8,962 nucleotides of DNA from positions 1 through 8,962 of the forward strand of contig CAKQHC010000064.1 in NCBI GenBank assembly GCA_934234005.1. Reading direction: 5' to 3'. Position numbers and translations under genes: made by a program. Origin of the DNA: an uncultured Methanomassiliicoccales archaeon (GTDB taxonomy: Archaea > Thermoplasmatota > Thermoplasmata > Methanomassiliicoccales > Methanomethylophilaceae). Position 1 is the first letter of the stretch, and each line of letters starts with the position of its first letter. Shown in pieces: positions 1 to 5,480 of the stretch. Under the pieces are notes generated by a model. The model saw only the letters and a program-made list of their open reading frames with translations. It did no database searches and was not told the origin of the DNA.

Positions 1-1
1 G

Positions 2-79
2 TACTATAACATCCGCCGTACTACTTTGGAAGACGTGTTTCTTGAGTTGACGGGAGAGAACAGAGGCGGTCTGCAATGA
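2..79 (+). CDS. ABC exporter ATP-binding protein, C-terminal 25 residues (5' end outside window)
   Basis: An open frame enters from the left edge and ends at TGA 77-79. Its tail contains TTLEDVFLELTGE, which closely matches the conserved C-terminal end of the ATPase subunits of ABC-2 type (drug, antibiotic or NodI-like) exporters. The Walker motifs and signature motif would lie upstream, outside the window. The stop codon overlaps the start of the following permease gene in an ATGA arrangement, as expected for an ATPase/permease pair made from one mRNA. The family call rests on this short motif plus the neighbour; the exported substrate cannot be deduced. Confidence 0.8.
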   Translation, partial: YYNIRRTTLEDVFLELTGENRGGLQ

Positions 80-822
80 GCATTTTTACGATATTGGACG
101 AATCATACCGTGTTGCGTGGGGAGATTTATGCTATACAAAAGAAAATCTTCCAGAGGTTCTTTTGACAAGCCTCATAGGGCCGATGCTGTATCTTCTTGC
201 ATTCGGATACGGTGTCGGAAGTTCAATAGGCCCCGATTATCTTGTATTCATTATACCCGGAATAGTGGGGCTGACTACATTATCCGCCACATTCTCTACC
301 GTTTCCATGAAGATTCTCGTTCAGAGACTGTTTTACATGAGTTTTGACGAACTTTTGTTGTGTCCGATACATATCTCATCGGTTATAATCGGAAAGACTC
401 TTTCCGGAGTTATCAGAGCTTTGCTCAGTTGTACGATACTGCTGGCAGTCGGTTGGATTTTGGCGCCCGGCATCACGATAAGTCCGTTGGTATTTGTTGT
501 AATTCTGGTGTCGTCGTTTATGTTTTCTTTATTGGGGTTGTTGGCAGGAATGCTTACGAGAAAAACGCAGTCCCTTTCGCTTTTTTCCAGCATAGTAATT
601 GTGCCTATGACGTTCCTGTGCGGAACCCTGTTCGATGTGTCGGCACTTCCGGATTTTGCATCATATGGCATATACTGTCTTCCGTTGACGCATGTGAGCC
701 AATTGATGAGAGCCATGATGTTGGATTATGCGTTTCCGTGGGATTCCGTCGTATTCATTATTCTGTATACGGCGATATTTTTCTACCTGTGTTACTGGTT
801 GATAAAGAACAGTAAGTGCTGA
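76..822 (+). CDS. ABC-2 type exporter permease subunit
   Basis: This 248-residue membrane protein is the channel-forming half of an ABC exporter; two copies would pair with two copies of the ATPase encoded just upstream. About six hydrophobic segments are visible, near residues 28-48, 55-80, 100-130, 137-160, 167-190 and 224-243. The segment FLCGTLFDVSALP (about 180-192) matches the conserved ABC-2/NodJ/DrrB-type signature. Length and topology fit a complete family member. The ATG at 76 overlaps the ATPase stop (ATGA), and a purine-rich GAGGCGGT at 63-70 sits 5 nt before it, so translation is probably coupled. A strong hairpin begins 6 nt after the stop. The substrate is unknown; drug, lipid or polysaccharide export are all possible. 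Confidence 0.88.
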   Translation: MSIFTILDESYRVAWGDLCYTKENLPEVLLTSLIGPMLYLLAFGYGVGSSIGPDYLVFIIPGIVGLTTLSATFSTVSMKILVQRLFYMSFDELLLCPIHISSVIIGKTLSGVIRALLSCTILLAVGWILAPGITISPLVFVVILVSSFMFSLLGLLAGMLTRKTQSLSLFSSIVIVPMTFLCGTLFDVSALPDFASYGIYCLPLTHVSQLMRAMMLDYAFPWDSVVFIILYTAIFFYLCYWLIKNSKC

Positions 823-828
823 TAAAAT

Positions 829-853
829 CCGCCCGGTACGTTATGCCGGGCGG
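829..853. terminator. Perfect 8-bp hairpin between convergent genes
   Basis: CCGCCCGG (829-836) and CCGGGCGG (846-853) form a perfect GC-rich stem with a 9-nt loop. It starts 6 nt after the permease stop. Read on the minus strand, the stem is followed by ATTTTATC, so it may better terminate transcripts coming from the flavodoxin side; on the plus strand no T-run follows. A two-way barrier between convergent units is likely. Archaea do not strictly need hairpins to terminate, so function is inferred. Confidence 0.55.
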
Positions 854-861
854 TTGAAAAA

Positions 862-969
862 TCACACGAGGGTTTTGATATCAACTGTGTTTGTCGATGT
901 TTCATCATCGCAGGCCGGATTTTTGTTGGAACTTCCGATTCCTTTGATGAAGCAACGTATATCTATCAT
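862..969 (-). CDS. Possible 35-residue small ORF coupled to the flavodoxin stop
   Basis: An ATG overlaps the flavodoxin stop codon as ATGA and opens a 35-codon frame ending at TGA 862-864, eight bases before the hairpin at 829-853. The predicted peptide begins MIDIRCFIKGIGSS and has two cysteines (6 and 20) and an acidic stretch, DDE, at 21-23. I recognise no domain. The ATGA overlap and the way the frame fills the space up to the hairpin suggest a coupled gene. Its small size and the lack of any known family make chance a real alternative; it could also be a decayed gene end. Confidence 0.22.
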   Translation of the reverse strand: MIDIRCFIKGIGSSNKNPACDDETSTNTVDIKTLV

Positions 970-1391
970 TGGGATGCCACCGCTTTTCCGAGGTTCCTGC
1001 AGTCGGATGCTGCGCTGTCATCGGGATACTCGTTGGCAATAACGTTTCCGACGACATTGGCTCCTGCATTGTTACATCTCTCGACCCAGTCCCTCATCCA
1101 TTGTCCGTCTCCCCATCCGTACGATCCGAACAGACCGATTGTTTTTCCGGAAAGATCTTTCTCGACAGATTCGAACATCGGTTCAAAAACATCTTCTTCG
1201 AGAATTTCGTCACCCATGGAGGGGCATCCGAAGAGAATTCCGGCATATTTTCCGAGGTCGTCTGCGGTGAAGTTGTCTGCGGTAATCAATTCGACCGATT
1301 TTCCGCAGTCTTTTACTCCTTCGGCAATGAAGTTTGCCATTGCTTCAGTATTTCCAGTTCCGCTCCAGTAGACAACTGCTATGTCTGACAT
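966..1391 (-). CDS. Flavodoxin (short-chain, FMN-binding electron carrier)
   Basis: This is a 141-residue cytoplasmic flavodoxin that would carry electrons on a bound FMN. The N-terminal phosphate-binding loop SGTGNT is at residues 10-15, after a short first beta strand. The other two FMN-contacting loops are visible as GCPSMGDE (55-62) and FGSYGWGDG (88-96), with Trp98 nearby. Length is typical of short-chain flavodoxins. The ATG at 1391 is preceded by an AT-rich TATA-like box about 25 nt upstream and no Shine-Dalgarno, so the mRNA is probably leaderless. Two related near-palindromic boxes lie directly upstream of the promoter. Flavodoxins often replace ferredoxin when iron is scarce, so iron or redox control is plausible but not shown. 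The stop TGA is followed at once by in-frame TAG. Confidence 0.92.
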   Translation of the reverse strand: MSDIAVVYWSGTGNTEAMANFIAEGVKDCGKSVELITADNFTADDLGKYAGILFGCPSMGDEILEEDVFEPMFESVEKDLSGKTIGLFGSYGWGDGQWMRDWVERCNNAGANVVGNVIANEYPDDSAASDCRNLGKAVASQ

Positions 1392-1410
1392 AAATTTAGG
1401 AATGCCAAAA

Positions 1411-1420
1411 TTATATTTAA
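1411..1420 (-). promoter_or_regulatory. TATA-like box of the flavodoxin gene
   Basis: On the minus strand this reads TTAAATATAA. It is centred about 25 nt before the flavodoxin ATG, the spacing at which archaeal transcription would start at or next to the start codon. No Shine-Dalgarno is present between it and the gene, which supports a leaderless transcript. Confidence 0.6.
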
Positions 1421-1422
1421 TT

Positions 1423-1458
1423 TTTAGGTATACTTAAATTAATTTAGTATATCTTAAA
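1423..1458. promoter_or_regulatory. Two 16-bp near-palindromic boxes upstream of the flavodoxin promoter
   Basis: TTTAGGTATACTTAAA (1423-1438) and TTTAGTATATCTTAAA (1443-1458) share TTTAG...CTTAAA outer parts and start exactly 20 bp apart, about two helical turns. Each is nearly self-complementary. The inner halves TATACT (1429-1434) and AGTATA (1446-1451) also form a larger dyad. The first box abuts the TATA-like element at 1411-1420. The layout suggests cooperative binding of a dimeric regulator; its identity is unknown. Confidence 0.45.
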
Positions 1459-1480
1459 CAATGTCATACTCTGACGCGAT

Positions 1481-2827
1481 TCAATTCCATATTTTATCAA
1501 AAAATGCAACTGCATACAGCGGAAAATGTTCCAGTCCCTCATTGTCCAGATAATATTGTGTATCTTCCAGCATTACTCTGTGATCCATTTTGAAGAATTT
1601 AGGCAATTTTTTTATGGACGGGGCATCGCGTGTTTTTCCCGATTTTACTTCCACCGCTATTAATCCATTATACGATTCTATCAGAAAATCCAATTCCATT
1701 TTTCCGGGACCGTCGTTTTTTCTGTAGAAATAAATTTGGAAACCGCATGAATCGAGACATACGGCAATTTGATTTTCGATAACAGCTCCGCAATTGTACG
1801 AGTAATCCTCTCTCCTAAGTGCAGCTACGGCAGGAAGGCCGTATTGATGCAACAGCAATCCTGTGTCGGAGAGATACATTCTGAACGTATTCGATATGCG
1901 ATTGGCTATGAGCGGAACAGCAGGTTGTGTAACGGCATAACACGCTATTCCAAGATCGGAATATTTAATCCATAAAAGATTGTCCATATATTTTTCTGCA
2001 GAACGGCGTAATCCATCTCCTTTAATGCGTGAATACATGAATTTCTTATTGGTTTCTGATAATTGTGTCGGTATAGAATCAAAGCATTCTGCGGTTTTAA
2101 TTTTATCAACGCCGGTATTGTAGCGATTAATGTCCTGATGACACATCAGTAACAGATCGTTTAACAGGGCATGACATTTTGATACGTCTTTTGTAGTAAC
2201 ATACTCCTGTACGATTTCGGGCATTCCGCCGGTGATAAGATACTCGCGGAAAAGAGATGAAAGTCTTTTGTGTATTGCGGGGTTGATTTGTTTGCGTGAT
2301 TTCAGACACTCTATCACAGAGTTTGTCTGTGTTTCCGTCATTCCGTTTGCCCATAAATATTCTTCAAAATCGATTACTTTCAATTCGATTATTTTCTGAT
2401 AGCCGGTGGGTACGAGTTTCTTCTGTCCTTTTCTTTCGATATTCATTTCGATTCCCAATCTGGAACCGGAAGCGATGATGTCGTAGCGTCCGTCTTCGGC
2501 AAATGATTTTAAAGAAGTCCACGCAGGGGGAAAATCCTGAATTTCATCGAAGAATATCAAAGTTTTACCCGGGACAAAATCATTTGGGTCGTGATATGCG
2601 GATAATCCTTCGATAATGTCGTCTACGCGCAAGTTTCCGTTAAATGCATATTTTACATCTTCGTCCAGACTGAAATTAAATTCGACGAAATGTTCATAAT
2701 TTTCGGAAGCAAATGTTCTCACAAGGTATGTTTTTCCTACCTGGCGTTGTCCCTTTATAACCAGTGGTTTGTGCGCGGAATCATTTTTCCATTCGACAAG
2801 AACATCATATGCTTTCCGTCTGAGCAT
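1481..2827 (-). CDS. AAA-family ATPase with C-terminal DUF4143 / nuclease-like domain
   Basis: This 448-residue protein belongs to the AAA_14/DUF4143 group of P-loop ATPases, common in gut archaea and bacteria but without a settled function. The Walker A motif GQRQVGKT is at residues 26-33, Walker B LIFFDEIQ at 90-97, and a sensor-like ASGSRLG at 119-125. The C-terminal DUF4143 part includes FRMYLSDTGLLL (315-326). A set of acidic and basic residues resembling a PD-(D/E)XK nuclease core follows: E351, E378/D380 in MELDFLIE, and E393/K395 in AVEVKSGK. No membrane segment is seen. The gene is complete. Its ATG at 2827 lies about 25 nt downstream of an AT-rich TATA-like box, itself abutted by a cluster of 15-bp repeats. 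A role in DNA handling, defence or regulation is possible but unproven. Confidence 0.9.
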   Translation of the reverse strand: MLRRKAYDVLVEWKNDSAHKPLVIKGQRQVGKTYLVRTFASENYEHFVEFNFSLDEDVKYAFNGNLRVDDIIEGLSAYHDPNDFVPGKTLIFFDEIQDFPPAWTSLKSFAEDGRYDIIASGSRLGIEMNIERKGQKKLVPTGYQKIIELKVIDFEEYLWANGMTETQTNSVIECLKSRKQINPAIHKRLSSLFREYLITGGMPEIVQEYVTTKDVSKCHALLNDLLLMCHQDINRYNTGVDKIKTAECFDSIPTQLSETNKKFMYSRIKGDGLRRSAEKYMDNLLWIKYSDLGIACYAVTQPAVPLIANRISNTFRMYLSDTGLLLHQYGLPAVAALRREDYSYNCGAVIENQIAVCLDSCGFQIYFYRKNDGPGKMELDFLIESYNGLIAVEVKSGKTRDAPSIKKLPKFFKMDHRVMLEDTQYYLDNEGLEHFPLYAVAFFDKIWN

Positions 2828-2845
2828 AATATAAAATATTTAATC

Positions 2846-2856
2846 TAATATTTAAA
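2846..2856 (-). promoter_or_regulatory. TATA-like box of the DUF4143 ATPase gene
   Basis: On the minus strand this reads TTTAAATATTA, centred about 25 nt before the ATG at 2827, with no Shine-Dalgarno. This predicts a leaderless mRNA. The nearest repeat unit (2859-2873) begins 2 bp upstream, where transcription factor B would contact DNA, so a protein bound to the repeat could block initiation. Confidence 0.55.
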
Positions 2857-2858
2857 AA

Positions 2859-2938
2859 TCGTACAAAAACAGGTATTTTTGTGTATGAAATCGTACAAAA
2901 ACAGCCTGTTTTCATACGATTTATCGTACAAAAACAGG
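2859..2938. repeat. Cluster of three direct 15-bp repeats with interleaved inverted copies
   Basis: TCGTACAAAAACAGG occurs at 2859-2873 and 2924-2938, with a copy at 2891-2905 differing only in the last base (C). Start-to-start spacing is 32 and 33 bp, about three helical turns. An inverted copy, CCTGTTTTCATACGA, lies at 2905-2919 with two mismatches. A more degenerate inverted copy lies around 2874-2890. The cluster fills the gap between the FNT channel gene and the ATPase gene and ends next to the ATPase promoter. It looks like an operator array; it is far too short in repeat and spacer to be CRISPR. Confidence 0.75.
2905..2938 (-). terminator. Possible RNA hairpin after the FNT channel gene
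   Basis: Within the repeat cluster, 2924-2938 and 2905-2919 can pair over 15 bp. In RNA read from the minus strand, the two mismatches become U-G and G-U wobbles, leaving a 4-nt loop (UAAA). The hairpin begins 15 nt after the channel gene's stop and is followed by CTGTTTTTGT, a short U-run. It could end or stabilise the channel mRNA, or the symmetry may exist only for protein binding. Confidence 0.35.
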
Positions 2939-2953
2939 TTTTATGAATGTAGT

Positions 2954-3565
2954 TTATTGCGGTTCCTGACCCGGCTCGTACATGTATTTGCGACATAACG
3001 GGATGAGTACGCCGCCTATGGCATTGCCGATGATTACCACTATGATAAAAATCAGTGCATCAATATTGAAAGCACTTCCGGCACAGAAATAGAACATATC
3101 TGCGATGGAGTGTTCGAATCCCGCCAGTATAAATGCGGGAACGCATACGAATGTAGGCAAAAATCCTTTGCCGCGTTTGTAGCAGTCCGCAGCTATAAAC
3201 ATCAGCATTCCGCAGAACACACCTTTCATGAGTGTTTTAAGCGGATCATACGCAGCCAATTTTGCATCGGCTAAATTTTCTGCGGCAACAGATTGCATAG
3301 ATAATCCTACAATCAGACATCCGACAAAGTTTCCCAGAATAATTATAATCAGATTGGCTTTGTATCTGCGGTCGTTATCGAACATATATCCGACTTTACC
3401 CGTATACAGGTCAAGTCCGAATGCAAAAACAGTCATCAGTCCGACACCGAACAGAATCGCACCGACCCATTTTGTGTCGCAACCGAGATACACACACCCT
3501 CCGATACTGATCATCATTCCTGCCAGCACGGATCTGACAAAGCAACGTGGTATACGTCCGTCCAT
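2954..3565 (-). CDS. Compact formate/nitrite transporter (FNT) family channel
   Basis: This 203-residue membrane channel belongs to the FocA/NirC/HSC family, which forms pentamers passing small anions such as formate, nitrite or hydrosulfide. Six hydrophobic segments are visible (about 8-29, 33-52, 69-90, 108-127, 136-162, 168-192). The family hallmark GFEHSIADMFYF (149-160) supplies the pore histidine, H152, and LYTGK (53-57) matches the other pore loop. It is clearly shorter than the usual 250-290 residues, with short loops and a short N-terminus. I chose the ATG at 3565 because an AT-rich TATA-like box is centred 27 nt upstream. The longer frame starts with GTG at 3628 inside a hairpin and adds residues unlike the family. 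The transported anion cannot be told from sequence. Confidence 0.85.
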   Translation of the reverse strand: MDGRIPRCFVRSVLAGMMISIGGCVYLGCDTKWVGAILFGVGLMTVFAFGLDLYTGKVGYMFDNDRRYKANLIIIILGNFVGCLIVGLSMQSVAAENLADAKLAAYDPLKTLMKGVFCGMLMFIAADCYKRGKGFLPTFVCVPAFILAGFEHSIADMFYFCAGSAFNIDALIFIIVVIIGNAIGGVLIPLCRKYMYEPGQEPQ

Positions 3566-3588
3566 CGTATGATACCAGTATTGAACAG

Positions 3589-3600
3589 AATATAATAATA
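3589..3600 (-). promoter_or_regulatory. TATA-like box of the FNT channel gene
   Basis: On the minus strand this reads TATTATTATATT. Its TTATATT part is centred about 27 nt before the ATG at 3565, with no Shine-Dalgarno in between, which predicts a leaderless transcript. It lies just after the hairpin at 3603-3630 that probably ends the BASS transcript, so the channel gene has its own promoter. Confidence 0.55.
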
Positions 3601-3602
3601 TC

Positions 3603-3630
3603 GGGTATGCCGCTCCAAAACGGCACACCC
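3603..3630 (-). terminator. 10-bp hairpin after the BASS transporter gene
   Basis: GGGTATGCCG (3603-3612) and CGGCACACCC (3621-3630) pair over 10 positions with one G-T, leaving an 8-nt loop. In the minus direction the hairpin starts 9 nt after the BASS stop codon and is followed by an AT-rich stretch. A role in ending or protecting the BASS mRNA is likely. It overlaps the upstream GTG that would start a longer channel ORF, which argues against that start. Confidence 0.55.
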
Positions 3631-3639
3631 CTTAAAAAT

Positions 3640-4611
3640 TTACGAATCGGTTTTTCCGCATACGCGTTCGTGTCTTGATTTGCTGAACAGAACGGCATCC
3701 ATGAATATGACCCAGCATATTTCTACTACTATCGATGTGGCTATAGCTACCATTGCAAGAGGCGTATTCGGACCCATAAGGGCGACGCACAGAGTTATCG
3801 CTATGCCCTTGTTCTTATAAGATGCCATGAGGATGTCTGTAACTCTCTGAGCCCAGCTTATCCCTGCTTTGGATTCGGCAACTTCCAGAACATTTCCGAG
3901 ACCGAACGATCTGAGTGCGGCTACTAAGCCGAATGCCAAAAGGACGGCGATTTCCGACGGGAATTTTGTTGCTCCGACAGACATCCATACAAGCAGGAAG
4001 ATACAGCAGTTCAGGAATACGGCCAAAACTTCCTTGGGGATTTTGATCTTTGTGAACAGTCTTGACAGAATAAGAGGTATTCCTATTATTTCCACGACGG
4101 TTATTACAACACTCTTCATATCGACATAATCTTTGAGCGTAAGCCATATGATGAACGGAATCCACAGAAGTGCGGCTATGTATACGATAATCGTACCTCT
4201 TGCGGCATGTTCGGGATCTCCTCCCTGGATTATGGACAGGGGCATAACCGATGCGGCAAAAGGTGTGGCCGCTATGAACACAAGTCCCGTAGCGTAGAAT
4301 TCCATATTTTCCACATCGAGACCTTTCAGCAGATAATATCCGAGAAGAGGTATGATGGAAGATATTACAAGTCCAAGCAATACTGCCCTGAGCATAGATT
4401 TCCAATGTTTCATCGGATTCAGATTGGCAATCGGGATTCTTGACAGGGATATCGTGAGCATTACCGCCAAGACCAAAATCGTAGTGTTGGATCTGACATC
4501 GGTAGTGAGAACCTCATCGGGAAATACTCCGAGCAGATTGGTGGACAATGCAACGATGAGTGCGAGTGACATCATGAATGCACCGCTTGAAAGCAATCTC
4601 GTTACAGTCAT
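3640..4611 (-). CDS. Bile acid:sodium symporter (BASS/SBF) family transporter
   Basis: This 323-residue protein has about nine or ten hydrophobic segments and belongs to the BASS/SBF transporter group, which moves organic anions with sodium. Family-like motifs are GLVFIAATPFAASVMPLS (109-126) and YKNKGIAITL (265-274), corresponding to the two conserved crossover regions. The start is taken as ATG 4611, because an ATATAT box lies 25 nt upstream and no Shine-Dalgarno is present. An in-frame TTG at 4629 would add six residues but lacks a well-placed TATA element. The gene is divergent from panD. In Salmonella the BASS protein PanS is reported to move pantoate/ketopantoate, so a pantothenate-precursor substrate is an attractive guess. 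Bile acids, other carboxylates or ACR3-like substrates remain possible. Confidence 0.82.
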   Translation of the reverse strand: MTVTRLLSSGAFMMSLALIVALSTNLLGVFPDEVLTTDVRSNTTILVLAVMLTISLSRIPIANLNPMKHWKSMLRAVLLGLVISSIIPLLGYYLLKGLDVENMEFYATGLVFIAATPFAASVMPLSIIQGGDPEHAARGTIIVYIAALLWIPFIIWLTLKDYVDMKSVVITVVEIIGIPLILSRLFTKIKIPKEVLAVFLNCCIFLLVWMSVGATKFPSEIAVLLAFGLVAALRSFGLGNVLEVAESKAGISWAQRVTDILMASYKNKGIAITLCVALMGPNTPLAMVAIATSIVVEICWVIFMDAVLFSKSRHERVCGKTDS

Positions 4612-4632
4612 GCGGTCGGTTATGTCCAATAT

Positions 4633-4640
4633 GATATATG
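4633..4640 (-). promoter_or_regulatory. TATA-like box of the BASS gene
   Basis: On the minus strand this reads CATATATC, centred about 25 nt before ATG 4611. This spacing supports 4611 rather than the upstream TTG at 4629 as the true start. It lies in the divergent region shared with panD, about 70 bp from the panD box. Confidence 0.45.
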
Positions 4641-4702
4641 CAATTAATCACATCGTTTCGATAAAAATGATTTTGTATCCGTGCACCAGGCAGTTGGAAA
4701 CA

Positions 4703-4710
4703 TTTAATAT
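4703..4710 (+). promoter_or_regulatory. TATA-like box of the panD-rnhA operon
   Basis: TTTAATAT is centred about 25.5 nt before the panD ATG at 4732, preceded by the purine-rich GGAAA (4696-4700) where a BRE would lie. No Shine-Dalgarno precedes the ATG. A leaderless mRNA covering panD and rnhA is predicted. Confidence 0.6.
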
Positions 4711-4731
4711 CAATTTTACTTAAAGACGATT

Positions 4732-5079
4732 ATGCGCTGGATGCTTCGCAGCAAAATCCATAGAGCAACCGTTACGGAGACCCGTCTTGATTACGAAGGC
4801 AGCATAACCATCGACGAGGATTTGGTCGACGGGTGCGGAATGTGGATAGGCGAGAAGGTTACAATCGCCGATGTAAATAACGGCAACCGTTTTGAAACAT
4901 ATATTCTGCCCGGTAAACGCGGTTCGGGAATTATTGCGGTCAACGGAGCAGCGGCACATCTGGTAAACCTTGGCGACAAAGTAATCATTATGGGTTATGA
5001 ACTCGTTGATTCCCGCATATCGGCAAAGGTGCTTTTGGTAGACGGGGACAACAAAGTTTCCAGGGAGCTGGAGTACTGA
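4732..5079 (+). CDS. panD: Aspartate 1-decarboxylase (pyruvoyl-dependent)
   Basis: PanD converts L-aspartate to beta-alanine, the amine half of pantothenate and so of coenzyme A. The 115-residue sequence matches the family over its whole length. It opens with [13 protein letters not shown] from residue 4. The self-cleavage site is YEGS, where Gly23-Ser24 would split to give a small beta chain and a pyruvoyl-bearing alpha chain. K8, R53, Y57 and N71 (in [11 protein letters not shown]) match E. coli K9, R54, Y58 and N72. The ATG at 4732 follows a TATA-like box by about 25 nt. Methanogens with characterised pathways usually make beta-alanine with the PLP enzyme MfnA, so this bacterial-type enzyme may have been acquired by transfer. 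It overlaps rnhA by one base. Confidence 0.95.
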   Translation: MRWMLRSKIHRATVTETRLDYEGSITIDEDLVDGCGMWIGEKVTIADVNNGNRFETYILPGKRGSGIIAVNGAAAHLVNLGDKVIIMGYELVDSRISAKVLLVDGDNKVSRELEY

Positions 5080-5480
5080 TGTACAGAGTGTATTCCGACG
5101 GCGGATCCAGAGGCAACCCCGGTAAATCCGCATACGCGATAGTTGTGACGGAGAATAGCCGTATAATCCACGAACATGCGGAATTTTTGGGAATCCATAC
5201 AAATAACTATGCCGAATACCGCGGGCTCATAGCTGCCATAGCCAAAGTAATCGAACTCGGCGGAAAAGAGGCGGAGTTCGTAATGGATTCGCAGTTGGTC
5301 ATAAGACAGATGACCGGCGAATACAAGGTTAAATCTCCCGATATGAAAGTTCTGCATGACGATGCTGTCGCACTGTCGTCGATGATTCCCAAAGTATCGT
5401 TCAGAAACGTTCGCAGGTCGGAGGAATTCATACCCCGTGCGGATGCGCTTCTTAATGCCGAGATGGATCGCAACCGATGA
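5079..5480 (+). CDS. rnhA: Ribonuclease HI
   Basis: RNase HI cuts the RNA strand of RNA-DNA hybrids, removing R-loops and primer remnants. The 133-residue protein shows the catalytic acid set: D7 in YSDGGSRGNPG, E46 in NNYAEYRGL, D70 in VMDSQLV, and D122 in the final PRADALLN. QMTGEYKVK follows the third acid as in the family. There is no N-terminal hybrid-binding domain, and it lacks room for the basic protrusion of the E. coli enzyme, like other short archaeal forms. The start ATG shares its A with the panD stop (TGATG), and GGAG at 5070-5073 lies 5 nt upstream, so translation is coupled to panD. Its last 29 bp overlap the end of larC on the other strand. Confidence 0.92.
   Translation: MYRVYSDGGSRGNPGKSAYAIVVTENSRIIHEHAEFLGIHTNNYAEYRGLIAAIAKVIELGGKEAEFVMDSQLVIRQMTGEYKVKSPDMKVLHDDAVALSSMIPKVSFRNVRRSEEFIPRADALLNAEMDRNR

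Noticed and set aside
1481..2827. DUF4143 ATPase as part of a defence island or mobile element
   Set aside because: No integrase, transposase, toxin-antitoxin partner or terminal repeats are seen nearby; the neighbours are ordinary metabolic and transport genes.
2859..2938. Three regularly spaced repeats as a CRISPR remnant
   Set aside because: Repeats are 15 bp, the spacers are 17-18 bp and partly inverted copies of the repeat, and there are no cas genes. The layout fits operators, not CRISPR.
2805..2996. 63-codon minus-strand ORF across the repeat cluster
   Set aside because: Its repeated CFCTI-like peptide is just the translation of the DNA repeats, and it overlaps the ends of both neighbouring genes and the ATPase promoter.
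3566..3628. N-terminal extension of the FNT channel starting at GTG 3628
   Set aside because: It begins inside a hairpin, spans the TATA-like box, has no Shine-Dalgarno, and the residues do not resemble FNT N-termini.
4612..4629. TTG 4629 as the start of the BASS gene
   Set aside because: No TATA-like box 25 nt upstream and no Shine-Dalgarno, while ATG 4611 has a well-placed ATATAT box. It adds only six residues, so the point remains minor.
4612..4731. Riboswitch or other structured leader RNA before panD
   Set aside because: The TATA-like box is only about 25 nt before the ATG, which leaves no room for a leader RNA.
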